A program made the position numbers and the translations under genes. From NCBI GenBank assembly GCA_017524145.1, contig JAFWUI010000016.1:1-33315 (forward strand): a stretch of 33,315 bases of DNA, in the 5' to 3' direction. Of this stretch, positions 6,447 through 15,715 are shown piece by piece. The first letter of the stretch is position 1. Every line of letters begins with the position of its first letter. This DNA is from Oxalobacter sp. (GTDB lineage Bacteria > Pseudomonadota > Gammaproteobacteria > Burkholderiales > Burkholderiaceae_D). Under the pieces are notes generated by a model. That model made no database searches, was not told where the DNA came from, and was given only the letters and a program-made list of their open reading frames with translations.

Positions 6447-8744
6447 TCACCGGTGTTCCAGTTTGGCAATGGTCAGGTCCAGAAGTTTCATACCGGCTCT
6501 GCCAAAATTGATGTTTGCCCTCTGCGGACCGTCAAAGCCGACGATGACCCCTTCACCGAATTTCGGATGATAGACAGTTTCGCCGATATGCCAACCACTG
6601 TTTCTGGCTGGAGATAATGCTGTGGAAGGGGACATTGCTGGCAGTTTCCTGCTCTGGGAACTGCCCAGGTTGCTTCCGCGGTGGAAGGTACCAGTTCCCC
6701 ATTCAGCGTAATCGATGCTGATGCTTTTCTTCGGCAATAAGCGTTTGATGTTTTCTTCAGGCAGTTCGTCAATGAAACGTGAAGCAATGTTGTAGCGTAT
6801 ATGGCCATGCAGCATACGGGTCTGTGCGCTGCTTAGGTAAAGCCGTCTTTTTGCACGGGTCAATGCGACATACATCAAACGCCGTTCTTCTTCAAGTCCA
6901 TCTATTTCACTGGCGCTGTTTTCATGTGGGAAAAGTCCTTCTTCAAGTCCAGTGATGAACACAGCTTCAAATTCCAATCCTTTTGCGGCATGGACTGTCA
7001 TCAGTTGGACAGCATCTTCATTTTCATTGGCTTGTGCATCACCGGCTTCGAGTGAAGCATGGGACAGGAAAGCTGACAAAGGAGACATGCTGAGCGGTAA
7101 GTCAGCATCGGCGTTGAGGATATCCGGTGTTCCGGCCAACAGGTCAGCCGTATCATCCCTGTTTGGCAAGGCTATGGCAGTCAAGGCTGGTTGGTTGTAA
7201 TCAAAGCCTTCTTCGGAAAGGAACAAGGATGCGGCAGAAACCAGTTGTTCCAGGTTCTCCAGACGGTCAGCGCCTTCTTTTTCTTTCTGGTAATGCTGTT
7301 CAAGGCCACTTTTCTGAAGGATGGCGGCAATAAGGTCAGGCAGGTTCAAGTGGAGGGTTTCTGACCTGCCGCTTTCAATGATACGGGCGAAAGCCATCAG
7401 TAACGTTTTTGCCCTGCCAGACATCAAGGGAATGGCAGCATACAGGGAACAGTGGTTTTCTTCGGCTTGATGCTGTAGCTGTTCTATTGTCCGTGCACCG
7501 ATACCGCGGGGTGGAAAATTGGCGACACGCAGGAAAGCAGCATTGTTGTCTGGATTGCCAATCAGTTGAAGATAGGCAATGGCGTGCTTGATTTCCGCAC
7601 GTTCAAAGAACCGGAGGCCGCCATAGACCCGGTAAGGGATTCCTCTGCTGAAAAAACCATGTTCAATCACTCGTGACTGGGCATTGGAGCGGTAAAGGAC
7701 AGCGATTTCCTGATAAGGGATACCTTCTCTATGAAGATGCTTGATTTCCTCTTGGAGCCATTCGACTTCACCTGTATCGGAAGGCAATTCCAAGACCCGG
7801 ACGGGCTCACCGTCGCCAGCATCTGTCCGCAGGTTTTTGCCCAGCCGTTTTTCATTGTTGGCAATAAGGGTATTTGCTACTGCCAGGATATTGCCTTTTG
7901 AACGGTAATTCTGTTCCAGACGGATGAGGTTCTGAACCTGGAATTCACGTTGGAAAGATTGCATGTTCCCAACATTGGCGCCACGGAACGCATAGATGCT
8001 CTGGTCGTCATCGCCGACCGCGAATACAGCAGTTTTTCTGCCTGCAAGCAACTTCAGCCAGCGGTATTGCAGGTCATTGGTGTCTTGGAATTCATCGACC
8101 AGGATATGTTGGAAACGGTTCTGGTAATGCTCTCGGAGGGGTTGGTTGCGTTCCAACAGCTCACAACTGCGTAACAGCAGTTCAGCAAAATCGACAACCC
8201 CTTCATGCTGGCACTGGTCTTCATACAGTTGGTAGAGGGATGCCATCTGCATTTCATAGTCATCATGTGCATGGACTTCACCAGCCCGTAGCCCCTTTTC
8301 TTTTGCAGAGTTGATGAAGTTCACCAAAGACTTTGGAGGATAGCGTTCAGTATCTACATTGGTGGTTTTCATCAGACGTTTGACTGCTGAAAGCTGGTCT
8401 TGTGCATCAAGGATATTGAACGTCTGGGGCAAAGCGGCATCCTGCCAATGCAGGCGGAGCAGCCGGTTGCATAATCCATGGAAGGTTCCAATCCATAAGC
8501 CACGGAGATTGACAGGTACCATTGTTCCAAGGCGGGCTGTCATTTCTTTGGCGGCTTTGTTCGTGAAAGTTACTGCCAGGATACTGTTTGTCGAGACTTG
8601 ACCGGTCTTAAGCAGCCAGGCAATGCGGGTGGTCAATACCCGGGTCTTGCCAGAGCCTGCGCCTGCGAGAATCAATGCCGATTGCGCTGGCAGGGTCACA
8701 GCAGCCAGTTGCTCGGCGTTCAGGTTGTTCAATAAGGGATCCAT
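6447..8744 (-). CDS. uvrD: UvrD/PcrA-type 3'-5' DNA helicase
   Basis: This 765-residue superfamily 1A helicase unwinds DNA in repair and at stalled forks. From ATG 8744 the Q-motif LNAEQLAAV is followed by the Walker A loop AGAGSGKT (about 27-34), motif Ia AVTFTNKAAKEM, motif II VDEFQDTN, motif III GDDDQSIYAFRGA, motif IV EQNYRS, motif V TVHAAKGLEFEAVFI and motif VI YVALTRAKRRL. The C-terminus has the basic Tudor-like fold of UvrD (GETVYHPKFGEGVIVGF). An upstream in-frame ATG at 8840 exists but the family starts near MDPLLNNLN. It converges with hldA: the stop codons abut with no space for a terminator. UvrD fits best; Rep is possible but lacks this tail. Confidence 0.93.
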   Translation of the reverse strand: MDPLLNNLNAEQLAAVTLPAQSALILAGAGSGKTRVLTTRIAWLLKTGQVSTNSILAVTFTNKAAKEMTARLGTMVPVNLRGLWIGTFHGLCNRLLRLHWQDAALPQTFNILDAQDQLSAVKRLMKTTNVDTERYPPKSLVNFINSAKEKGLRAGEVHAHDDYEMQMASLYQLYEDQCQHEGVVDFAELLLRSCELLERNQPLREHYQNRFQHILVDEFQDTNDLQYRWLKLLAGRKTAVFAVGDDDQSIYAFRGANVGNMQSFQREFQVQNLIRLEQNYRSKGNILAVANTLIANNEKRLGKNLRTDAGDGEPVRVLELPSDTGEVEWLQEEIKHLHREGIPYQEIAVLYRSNAQSRVIEHGFFSRGIPYRVYGGLRFFERAEIKHAIAYLQLIGNPDNNAAFLRVANFPPRGIGARTIEQLQHQAEENHCSLYAAIPLMSGRAKTLLMAFARIIESGRSETLHLNLPDLIAAILQKSGLEQHYQKEKEGADRLENLEQLVSAASLFLSEEGFDYNQPALTAIALPNRDDTADLLAGTPDILNADADLPLSMSPLSAFLSHASLEAGDAQANENEDAVQLMTVHAAKGLEFEAVFITGLEEGLFPHENSASEIDGLEEERRLMYVALTRAKRRLYLSSAQTRMLHGHIRYNIASRFIDELPEENIKRLLPKKSISIDYAEWGTGTFHRGSNLGSSQSRKLPAMSPSTALSPARNSGWHIGETVYHPKFGEGVIVGFDGPQRANINFGRAGMKLLDLTIAKLEHR

Positions 8745-8906
8745 GCCGGTATTATCCAACAACTTGGATTGTCCTGTCTTGGGCTTTTCTCTTTGAAGGC
8801 AGGAAGAAACCTCCCGGTGAAATTGGATCATCGCCATCAATCATGCTTTCCTGCATTTCAATGGGGTTGCCTGTTGCAGTTAAAATACAAAAAACAGGAA
8901 ACAAAA

Positions 8907-8934
8907 TGAGAATAATTCCTATTTATGTTATCAT
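8907..8934 (+). promoter_or_regulatory. Possible Fur box upstream of the porin
   Basis: TGAGAATAATTCCTA (8907-8921) resembles the 7-1-7 Fur pattern TGATAAT-N-ATTATCA, with the left half good and the right half poor. A second half-like TTATCATT follows at 8928-8935. The lack of a clear -10/-35 pair nearby and the degenerate match keep this tentative. Confidence 0.25.
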
Positions 8935-8980
8935 TTTCCCTCCTTGGTTTTTCATTTTGATTTCCCCTTTTGAACATATC

Positions 8981-10093
8981 ATGAACAAGAAAGCACTCAT
9001 TGCCGCCCTGCTTGGCCTCGCCGGCACAGCGGCTTATGCACAGACCAATGTCCAGATTTACGGGACGGTGGACACCGGTTATGTCAAGGAAACCGGTACG
9101 GACATCCGTATGGATGAGAATGAAGACAATGTCATCGGCTTCAAGGGAACAGAAGACCTTGGGGGTGGGTACAAAGCGACCTTCCAGTTGGAAAAACAGT
9201 TCCAACTCTACGATGGTGGCTATAAGGACAGCGAGGCTTTCCATGATGCCTTGGCTGCACGCCTCAAGGGGGAACAGCATATTGACTGGCTTGGAGCCGC
9301 CAATGCTGGCATCAAAGGGGATTTCGGCCATATCCGCCTCGGACGTGTCAATGAGATGTCCGTTGAGTATTTCAAGGAAATCGACCCGTTTGAACAGCTG
9401 TCGACGGGTTCTGGCCTGTCGAAGTACAACCTGACCCGTTCCGAACAGATTTCCAATACGCTCCGTTATGACTCACCGGAATGGTCCGGTTTCTCTTTCG
9501 GTGCGACCTATACCCTGGGTACTGACACCCATCAGCGTGTTGAGAATGAGGATGGCTCATTCTCCCATAAACGGGGTGTCCGCAATGACGGGTTCGGTGC
9601 TTCCCTGCGCTATGACAATGACGACCTGTTCCTGACCGCCAACTTCACCCGTGTTGCGGATTCCTGCAAGTCGTGGGTGTGGAATGTCGGTGGTGCCTAT
9701 TCCATCGGGGATTTCCGGGTTTCCCTGGGTTATCAGAAGTCCCAGGTCAAGGACCTGAGTGACTGGCGTCTGGGTGAAGAGGATGACTTTGTCGAAAGCA
9801 CGGGCATCAACCAGCAGGAATGGGAAATCGGCCTGGCTTATGGGTTTGGGGCAAGTACCGTCAAGTTTGCGTACAACCGTGCCCTGATGGATGGCAATGA
9901 TTATCTCAAGGGCGGCAACGCCAACAAATATGCGTTGGGCTATACCTATGACCTGTCCAAGCGCACCCAGCTGTATGGGATGGTTTCGTACACCGACAGC
10001 AGCAATGATGATGTCGGCTCCATCTACAACAACAATGGCGTGGCAAGTGATTCCGTCACCGGTATCCAGGTTGGGATTATGCACAACTTCTGA
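8981..10093 (+). CDS. General trimeric porin (betaproteobacterial type)
   Basis: This 370-residue outer-membrane porin lets small hydrophilic solutes diffuse across the outer membrane. The signal peptide is MNKKALIAALLGLAGTAAYA (1-20), with AYA|Q as the cleavage site. The mature start NVQIYGTVDTGYV is the hallmark first strand of the gram-negative porin_4 family. GFKGTEDLGGGYKATFQLE and FGHIRLGR are the usual second and third strand phrases, and the protein ends in HNF, the terminal Phe recognised by BamA. It stands alone between uvrD and feoA. The start at 8981 is fixed by the signal peptide; the upstream open frame is meaningless. Ion selectivity cannot be read from the sequence. Confidence 0.93.
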   Translation: MNKKALIAALLGLAGTAAYAQTNVQIYGTVDTGYVKETGTDIRMDENEDNVIGFKGTEDLGGGYKATFQLEKQFQLYDGGYKDSEAFHDALAARLKGEQHIDWLGAANAGIKGDFGHIRLGRVNEMSVEYFKEIDPFEQLSTGSGLSKYNLTRSEQISNTLRYDSPEWSGFSFGATYTLGTDTHQRVENEDGSFSHKRGVRNDGFGASLRYDNDDLFLTANFTRVADSCKSWVWNVGGAYSIGDFRVSLGYQKSQVKDLSDWRLGEEDDFVESTGINQQEWEIGLAYGFGASTVKFAYNRALMDGNDYLKGGNANKYALGYTYDLSKRTQLYGMVSYTDSSNDDVGSIYNNNGVASDSVTGIQVGIMHNF

Positions 10094-10139
10094 TTGGGAT
10101 GGTTTTTCCAGATGATGAGGGAAACGCTGTCCAGAACAG

Positions 10140-10151
10140 TCCTTATAAGGA
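10140..10151. repeat. 12-bp perfect palindrome before feoA
   Basis: TCCTTATAAGGA in the porin-feoA gap, 21 nt upstream of a TATAAT (10172-10177) that could be the feo -10 element. It could be an operator or chance; it does not match a Fur box. Confidence 0.3.
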
Positions 10152-10201
10152 TTTCTTGATGGTGCCTGGTTTATAATATCTGTTTGATTGGAGGAAGATG
10201 G

Positions 10202-10423
10202 ATGTTACCTCTGTTGCTTGCAGAAAAAGGAAGCCCCTTAAGGATTGGACGGATTACCGGCAAAGAAGAAACCAGGCGTTTTCTGGAAAATCTGGGTTTT
10301 TCGGTTGGTGAGGTGATTACGGTCGTGAGTGATATGAACGGCAGCTTGATTGTCAAAGTCAAGGATTCCCGTATTGCGCTTGGCAAGGATGTGACTGGAC
10401 ACATTCTGGTTTCAAAGGAATGA
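10202..10423 (+). CDS. feoA: FeoA-domain protein, first copy
   Basis: This 73-residue SH3-like FeoA protein is a small cytoplasmic partner of FeoB in ferrous iron uptake. The phrase FLENLGFSVGEVITVVSDMNG is the FeoA core, and SRIALGKDVTGHILV closes the barrel. GGAGGAAG at 10190-10197 is well spaced for ATG 10202. An earlier ATG at 10198 is in another frame and soon stops. Its stop TGA overlaps the ATG at 10420 of the second feoA. The missing M-R-T-L-x-D beginning and divergence from the second copy suggest an old duplication with separate roles. Confidence 0.85.
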   Translation: MLPLLLAEKGSPLRIGRITGKEETRRFLENLGFSVGEVITVVSDMNGSLIVKVKDSRIALGKDVTGHILVSKE

Positions 10424-10653
10424 CAGGCATGAGAACCCTGAAAGATGTTGCAGTTGGTGAAACCGTTACCGTGAAAAGGCTCCATGGTGAAGGGGCAACC
10501 CGACGCCGCATGATGGATATGGGGATTATCAAAGGTGCCGTTATCCATGTTGTCAAAGTTGCACCATTGGGAGACCCGATTGAGGTTTCTGTCAGGAATT
10601 ACCAGCTTTCTTTCAGGTCAGCGGATGCTGGGATGATTGAGGTTGAAGAATAA
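10420..10653 (+). CDS. feoA: FeoA, second copy
   Basis: This 77-residue FeoA protein has the typical beginning MRTLKDVAVGETVTVKRL and a centre RRRMMDMGIIKGAVIHVVKVAPLGDP in two adjoining phrases, the strongest FeoA signature. It ends with a strand and IEVEE. The start overlaps the first feoA stop (ATGA at 10420). An alternative ATG at 10429 has AAAGGA about 9 nt upstream and would give the commoner N-terminus. It lies 34 nt before feoB, so feoA-feoA-feoB is one transcript. Two FeoA proteins beside one FeoB are known from other bacteria and may form different complexes with it. Confidence 0.92.
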   Translation: MTGMRTLKDVAVGETVTVKRLHGEGATRRRMMDMGIIKGAVIHVVKVAPLGDPIEVSVRNYQLSFRSADAGMIEVEE

Positions 10654-10687
10654 GAGACCTGTCGTTTTTTATCTGTAAAGCAAAGAC

Positions 10688-12838
10688 ATGGGAATCCGTA
10701 TTGCGCTTGCCGGAAATCCGAACTGCGGCAAGACAACATTGTTCAATGCACTGACAGGACTGCGCCAGTCAGTCGGCAACTGGCCGGGCGTCACTGTTGA
10801 GAAAAAGGAAGGCCGTCTGAAAGGGCATCCTGATGTCTCCGTGACGGACCTGCCGGGTATTTATTCCCTTTCTCCTTATTCCCCTGAAGAGATTGTTGCC
10901 AGGACTTATCTGGTTGAGGAAAAACCTGAAGTCATCCTGAATATCGTCGATGGAACCAATCTTGAGCGTAACCTGTATCTGACGACCCAGCTGATTGAAC
11001 TGGGAATGCCGGTTGTGGTTGCAGTCAACATGCTTGACCTGCTGCAGAAGAATGGCGATGTCCTTGATACTGGAAAACTTTCTGAAAAACTGGGGTGCCC
11101 TGTCGTTGCCATTTCTGCATTGGAGGAAATGGGGATTGAAGAAGCGGTGTCCCAGACACTGCATGCAGCAGACAACATGCCGAAAGTTGCCCGGCACCAT
11201 TACAGTGGCGCCTTGGAACATGCATTGGCGCATATCGAAGAAAGGGTTCTTCACGAATTACCTGAAAATATCCAGCATTGGTATGCCATCCGTCTGTTTG
11301 AGCGTGACCGTAAGATTGCGGATAAGCTGGGATTGACGCCTGAACAGCTTGCACATATCGAAAAAGACATCATTGCCTGCGAAGAAGAACTGGACAATGA
11401 CAGCGAAAGCATCATGTCAATGGAACGCTATGACTGGGTTGGCAAACTGGTTGCCGCCAGCCTGCATGCGGCTCCAAGGCAGGTTTCCACTTCCGATAAG
11501 ATTGACCGTGTTGTCACCAACCGTTTCCTGGCGTTGCCGATATTTGGTCTGGTGATTACCGGTATCTATTATGTTGCAATGCATTCCATCGGAGCTTTCA
11601 TCACCGATTGGATGAATGATGACCTTTTTGGCGGAATAGTGCCTGAAGTGGTTGGAAGCTGGCTGGAAAACATGGAAGTCGAGGAATGGCTGTCTGGCTT
11701 GATCCTTGACGGGATTGTTGCCGGTGTTGGTGCTGTCTTGGGGTTTGTTCCCCAGATCCTGCTGTTGTTTATCATGCTGGGCATTGTCGAAGCCTGTGGC
11801 TATATGGCACGTGTCGCATTTATCCTTGACCGTATTTTCCACAAGTTCGGGCTGTCAGGTAAATCGTTCATTCCTATCTTGATTGGTACCGGCTGCGGTA
11901 TTCCAGGTGTCATGGCATCAAGGACTATCGAGAACGAAGCAGACCGCCGGATGACTGTGATGACTACGACATTTATCCCATGCAGTGCTAAGCTCCCGAT
12001 TATCGCAATGTTTGCTGGTGCCATTTTCAATGATGCATGGTGGGTGGCGCCCGCGGCTTATTTCACAGGTATCGCCGCCATCATCATCTCAGGGATTATC
12101 CTGAAGAAAACCAGGATTTTTGCAGGTGATCCTGCTCCATTTGTCATGGAGCTGCCGCCATACCGTTTCCCGCGTATCGGTGCACTTGCCCGGACGACTT
12201 GGGAACGGGGTTTCAGTTTCATCAAGAAGGCCAGTACCATCATCCTGCTGTCCACTATCCTGATCTGGTTCATGTCTTCCTATGGTTGGTCAGAGGATGG
12301 ATGGGGCATGGTTGAGGAAATGGAGGACAGTGTCCTGGCAGTTGTCGGGAATGGTATGAACTGGCTGTTTACCCCACTTGGCTGGGGAGACTGGAAAGCG
12401 GTTGTTGCGACCATTACGGGTCTGATTGCGAAAGAAAACCTGGTTGGCACCTTTGGTATCCTCTATGGATTTGAAGAAGTTGAGGAAACCGGTAATGAAA
12501 TCTGGGCACAGCTTGCCGTCAGCTATACAGGACTTTCTGCCTGGTCACTGTTGGTTTTCAACCTGTTGTGTGCCCCTTGCTTTGCTGCAATGGGAGCAAT
12601 CCGTCGCGAAATGAACAACTGGAAATGGTTCCTGTTTGCCATTGGTTATCAATGTGTTTTCGCATGGTGTGTTGCCCTCTGTTTCTATCAGATTGGCATG
12701 TGGTTCACAACAGGGGTGTTCGGGTTCTGGACAGCGGTTGCCTGTGCATTGGTTGTCTTTGCCGTTTACATGCTTTTCCGTAAGGGGTATGTTGAGAAAG
12801 CGGTGAAAGTGGTCAGTGAAGAACAACAGGTATCTTGA
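10688..12838 (+). CDS. feoB: Ferrous iron transporter FeoB
   Basis: This 716-residue inner-membrane Fe(II) transporter has an N-terminal GTPase domain. G1 is GNPNCGKTTLFNAL (residues 8-21), G3 is DLPGIYSLSPYSPEE and G4 is NMLD. A helical GDI-like domain follows, then a polytopic core in two Gate halves: GLVITGIYYVAMHSIGAF, LGFVPQILLLFIMLGIVEA, IPILIGTGCGIPGVMASR with the conserved Cys, and later a second repeat. Family members are about 700-770 residues. The following gene encodes a Cys-rich partner, 18 nt downstream. Expression is expected to be iron-repressed through Fur, but no convincing Fur box is seen before the operon. Confidence 0.96.
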   Translation: MGIRIALAGNPNCGKTTLFNALTGLRQSVGNWPGVTVEKKEGRLKGHPDVSVTDLPGIYSLSPYSPEEIVARTYLVEEKPEVILNIVDGTNLERNLYLTTQLIELGMPVVVAVNMLDLLQKNGDVLDTGKLSEKLGCPVVAISALEEMGIEEAVSQTLHAADNMPKVARHHYSGALEHALAHIEERVLHELPENIQHWYAIRLFERDRKIADKLGLTPEQLAHIEKDIIACEEELDNDSESIMSMERYDWVGKLVAASLHAAPRQVSTSDKIDRVVTNRFLALPIFGLVITGIYYVAMHSIGAFITDWMNDDLFGGIVPEVVGSWLENMEVEEWLSGLILDGIVAGVGAVLGFVPQILLLFIMLGIVEACGYMARVAFILDRIFHKFGLSGKSFIPILIGTGCGIPGVMASRTIENEADRRMTVMTTTFIPCSAKLPIIAMFAGAIFNDAWWVAPAAYFTGIAAIIISGIILKKTRIFAGDPAPFVMELPPYRFPRIGALARTTWERGFSFIKKASTIILLSTILIWFMSSYGWSEDGWGMVEEMEDSVLAVVGNGMNWLFTPLGWGDWKAVVATITGLIAKENLVGTFGILYGFEEVEETGNEIWAQLAVSYTGLSAWSLLVFNLLCAPCFAAMGAIRREMNNWKWFLFAIGYQCVFAWCVALCFYQIGMWFTTGVFGFWTAVACALVVFAVYMLFRKGYVEKAVKVVSEEQQVS

Positions 12839-12856
12839 CGGTAGAGGGGAAACAGC

Positions 12857-13072
12857 ATGGGAACCATCATTGTCGGCGGCGGATTGGTGATTGTTGTTGG
12901 GTTGGTCATCCTCAGCATGGTCCGTAGATATCGTCAGGGAAAATCCATTCTCTGTGATGGTGTGGATTGCAATGCCTGTGGTTCAAATGCTGCCTGCCAG
13001 GCTGGTTGCATGCCATCCAACAGAACCGTTGGCGAAGAAAAGACAGTCCGTTTTTTCAAGCGGGTTCCTTGA
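12857..13072 (+). CDS. FeoB-associated Cys-rich membrane protein, copy 1
   Basis: This 71-residue protein has one membrane helix (about residues 4-21, beginning MGTIIVGGGLVIVVG), a basic stop-transfer stretch RRYRQGKS and a short Cys-rich tail with Cys at 33, 38, 41, 47 and 51. Proteins of this form encoded just after feoB belong to the FeoB-associated Cys-rich membrane family and are presumed to help Fe(II) handling; their mechanism is not established. GAGGGG precedes the ATG. The first 30 nt of the gene are identical to those of the next gene, showing a tandem duplication. Confidence 0.8.
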   Translation: MGTIIVGGGLVIVVGLVILSMVRRYRQGKSILCDGVDCNACGSNAACQAGCMPSNRTVGEEKTVRFFKRVP

Positions 13073-13084
13073 TAAGGAGAGACT

Positions 13085-13321
13085 ATGGGAACCATCATTG
13101 TCGGCGGCGGATTGCTCATTGTTGAGGCATTGATTGTCTTCAATATGATCCGCAGGGCACGGCAGGGTAAATCCGCTTTCTGCACCAGTAGCAGTTGTGA
13201 TTGCAGCTGTAGTGCCGGGGTATTCTGCCAGCCTCATCAAAAAACGCAGGAAAAAGAAACATCATCTCCATCCTGTTGCTGTAGTGGCCATGACCCTCAT
13301 CAGAGGCATGCCAAACGGTAG
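13085..13321 (+). CDS. FeoB-associated Cys-rich membrane protein, copy 2
   Basis: This 78-residue paralogue of the preceding protein has the same helix and RR-x-RQGKS stretch, but its tail has diverged. It holds eight Cys (33, 38, 40, 42, 48, 64, 65, 66) with CDCSC and a closing SCCCSGHDPHQRH rich in His. It starts 12 nt after copy 1 with a good ribosome binding site (AAGGAGA) and ends in TAG, a rare stop in this window. The extra Cys/His tail looks metal-binding, an inference. It probably closes the feo transcript; no strong terminator follows. Confidence 0.78.
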   Translation: MGTIIVGGGLLIVEALIVFNMIRRARQGKSAFCTSSSCDCSCSAGVFCQPHQKTQEKETSSPSCCCSGHDPHQRHAKR

Positions 13322-13447
13322 CCTGCTTCTGTAAGGGGGTTATGGAAAGGCAGTTCTTACAGTCAAGTTGCTGTGTTTGTCTTTTCAGGATTTCCCGCAG
13401 AAAGCCTGAAATCAAGGATTTCCTTGAAAATTTATTTTCCCTTTGCC

Positions 13448-13477
13448 CTTGAAATCCCCAGACCCCGCCCATATACT
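13448..13477 (+). promoter_or_regulatory. Overlapping sigma70 and sigma32 promoters of groES-groEL
   Basis: TTGAAA (13449-13454), a 17-nt spacer and TATACT (13472-13477) form a near-ideal sigma70 promoter. The same bases read as a heat-shock sigma32 promoter: CTTGAAA (13448-13454), 12 nt, then GCCCATAT (13467-13474), one mismatch from the CCCCATNT pattern. Transcription would start near 13484, inside the CIRCE operator. Confidence 0.8.
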
Positions 13478-13503
13478 TAGCACTCGTTGAGGGAGAGTGC
13501 TAA
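13477..13503 (+). promoter_or_regulatory. CIRCE operator (HrcA binding site)
   Basis: A perfect inverted repeat, TTAGCACTC (13477-13485), 9-nt spacer, GAGTGCTAA (13495-13503), is the exact CIRCE consensus. It overlaps the predicted start of groES-groEL transcription, where bound HrcA would block the polymerase. The repressor gene hrcA is at 28205-29251 in the same window. Confidence 0.97.
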
Positions 13504-13609
13504 CAGCTGCTTCTGTTCCTGTTCTCCAGATTGAAAAGAAATGTTCATCCATACGGCTTGACCGGATGGATTGATTAGATAAATTTCATAGATTTTATAA
13601 GGAATTGTT

Positions 13610-13900
13610 ATGAAACTTCGTCCTTTGCAAGACCGTATCATCATCAAACGTATTGAACAGACAACCACTACGGCTTCTGGTCTGATTATTCCGGATGCAG
13701 CCGCAGAAAAACCAGATCAGGGTGAGGTTCTGGCTGTCGGCAATGGCAAGGTACTGGAAGATGGCAAGGTACTGCCACTTGATGTCAAGGTCGGTGATTT
13801 TGTCCTGTTCGGCAAGTATTCCGGCCAGGCTGTAAAGGTGGATGGCGAAGAGCTGCTCGTCATGCGTGAATCCGATGTCATGGCTATCATCGAGCAGTAA
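13610..13900 (+). CDS. groES: Co-chaperonin GroES
   Basis: This 96-residue protein forms the seven-fold lid of the GroEL folding chamber. The start [17 protein letters not shown] is typical, and the mobile loop that contacts GroEL is [17 protein letters not shown] (about 17-33). [21 protein letters not shown] forms the dome and core strands. AAGGAATTGTT precedes the ATG. It is followed by groEL after 49 nt and is transcribed from the CIRCE-controlled promoter. The leader from the predicted start is about 125 nt and holds no other clear signal. Confidence 0.97.
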   Translation: MKLRPLQDRIIIKRIEQTTTTASGLIIPDAAAEKPDQGEVLAVGNGKVLEDGKVLPLDVKVGDFVLFGKYSGQAVKVDGEELLVMRESDVMAIIEQ

Positions 13901-13940
13901 TCGACAGGTCAATATTCATCGTATATTAAAAGGTTTTTAG

Positions 13941-15569
<1,629 letters not shown>

Positions 15570-15601
15570 TCATTTCCGTCTTGGATTTACCCCTAATCAA
15601 G

Positions 15602-15635
15602 AAAGACCTGTAGTTGAAGCTGCAGGTCTTTTTTT
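15602..15635 (+). terminator. groEL terminator
   Basis: AAAGACCTGTAG (15602-15613) pairs with CTGCAGGTCTTT (15620-15631), 12 bp with one G-T pair, around a 6-nt loop and followed by a T run. Confidence 0.93.
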
Positions 15636-15715
15636 GTACAGGAAGCTGGTGCTTGATAGACCTTTATACGAATCGATAAAATAAACATTCGCGAATAGCT
15701 CCTGTCATTTCAGTC

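Noticed and set aside
10198-10320. Alternative small protein from the ATG at 10198
   Set aside because: It is out of frame with FeoA and gives no recognisable protein, whereas the ATG at 10202 gives a clear FeoA domain with proper ribosome-site spacing.
13413-13426. CAAGGATTTCCTTG hairpin after the feo operon as a terminator
   Set aside because: Only a 6-bp stem with a 2-nt loop, followed by mixed A and T rather than a T run.
15661-15705. AATCGATAAAATAAACATTCGCGAAT region before clc as an operator
   Set aside because: It has short palindromes (ATCGAT and ATTCGCGAAT) but no match to a known operator and no clear promoter spacing; too weak to list.
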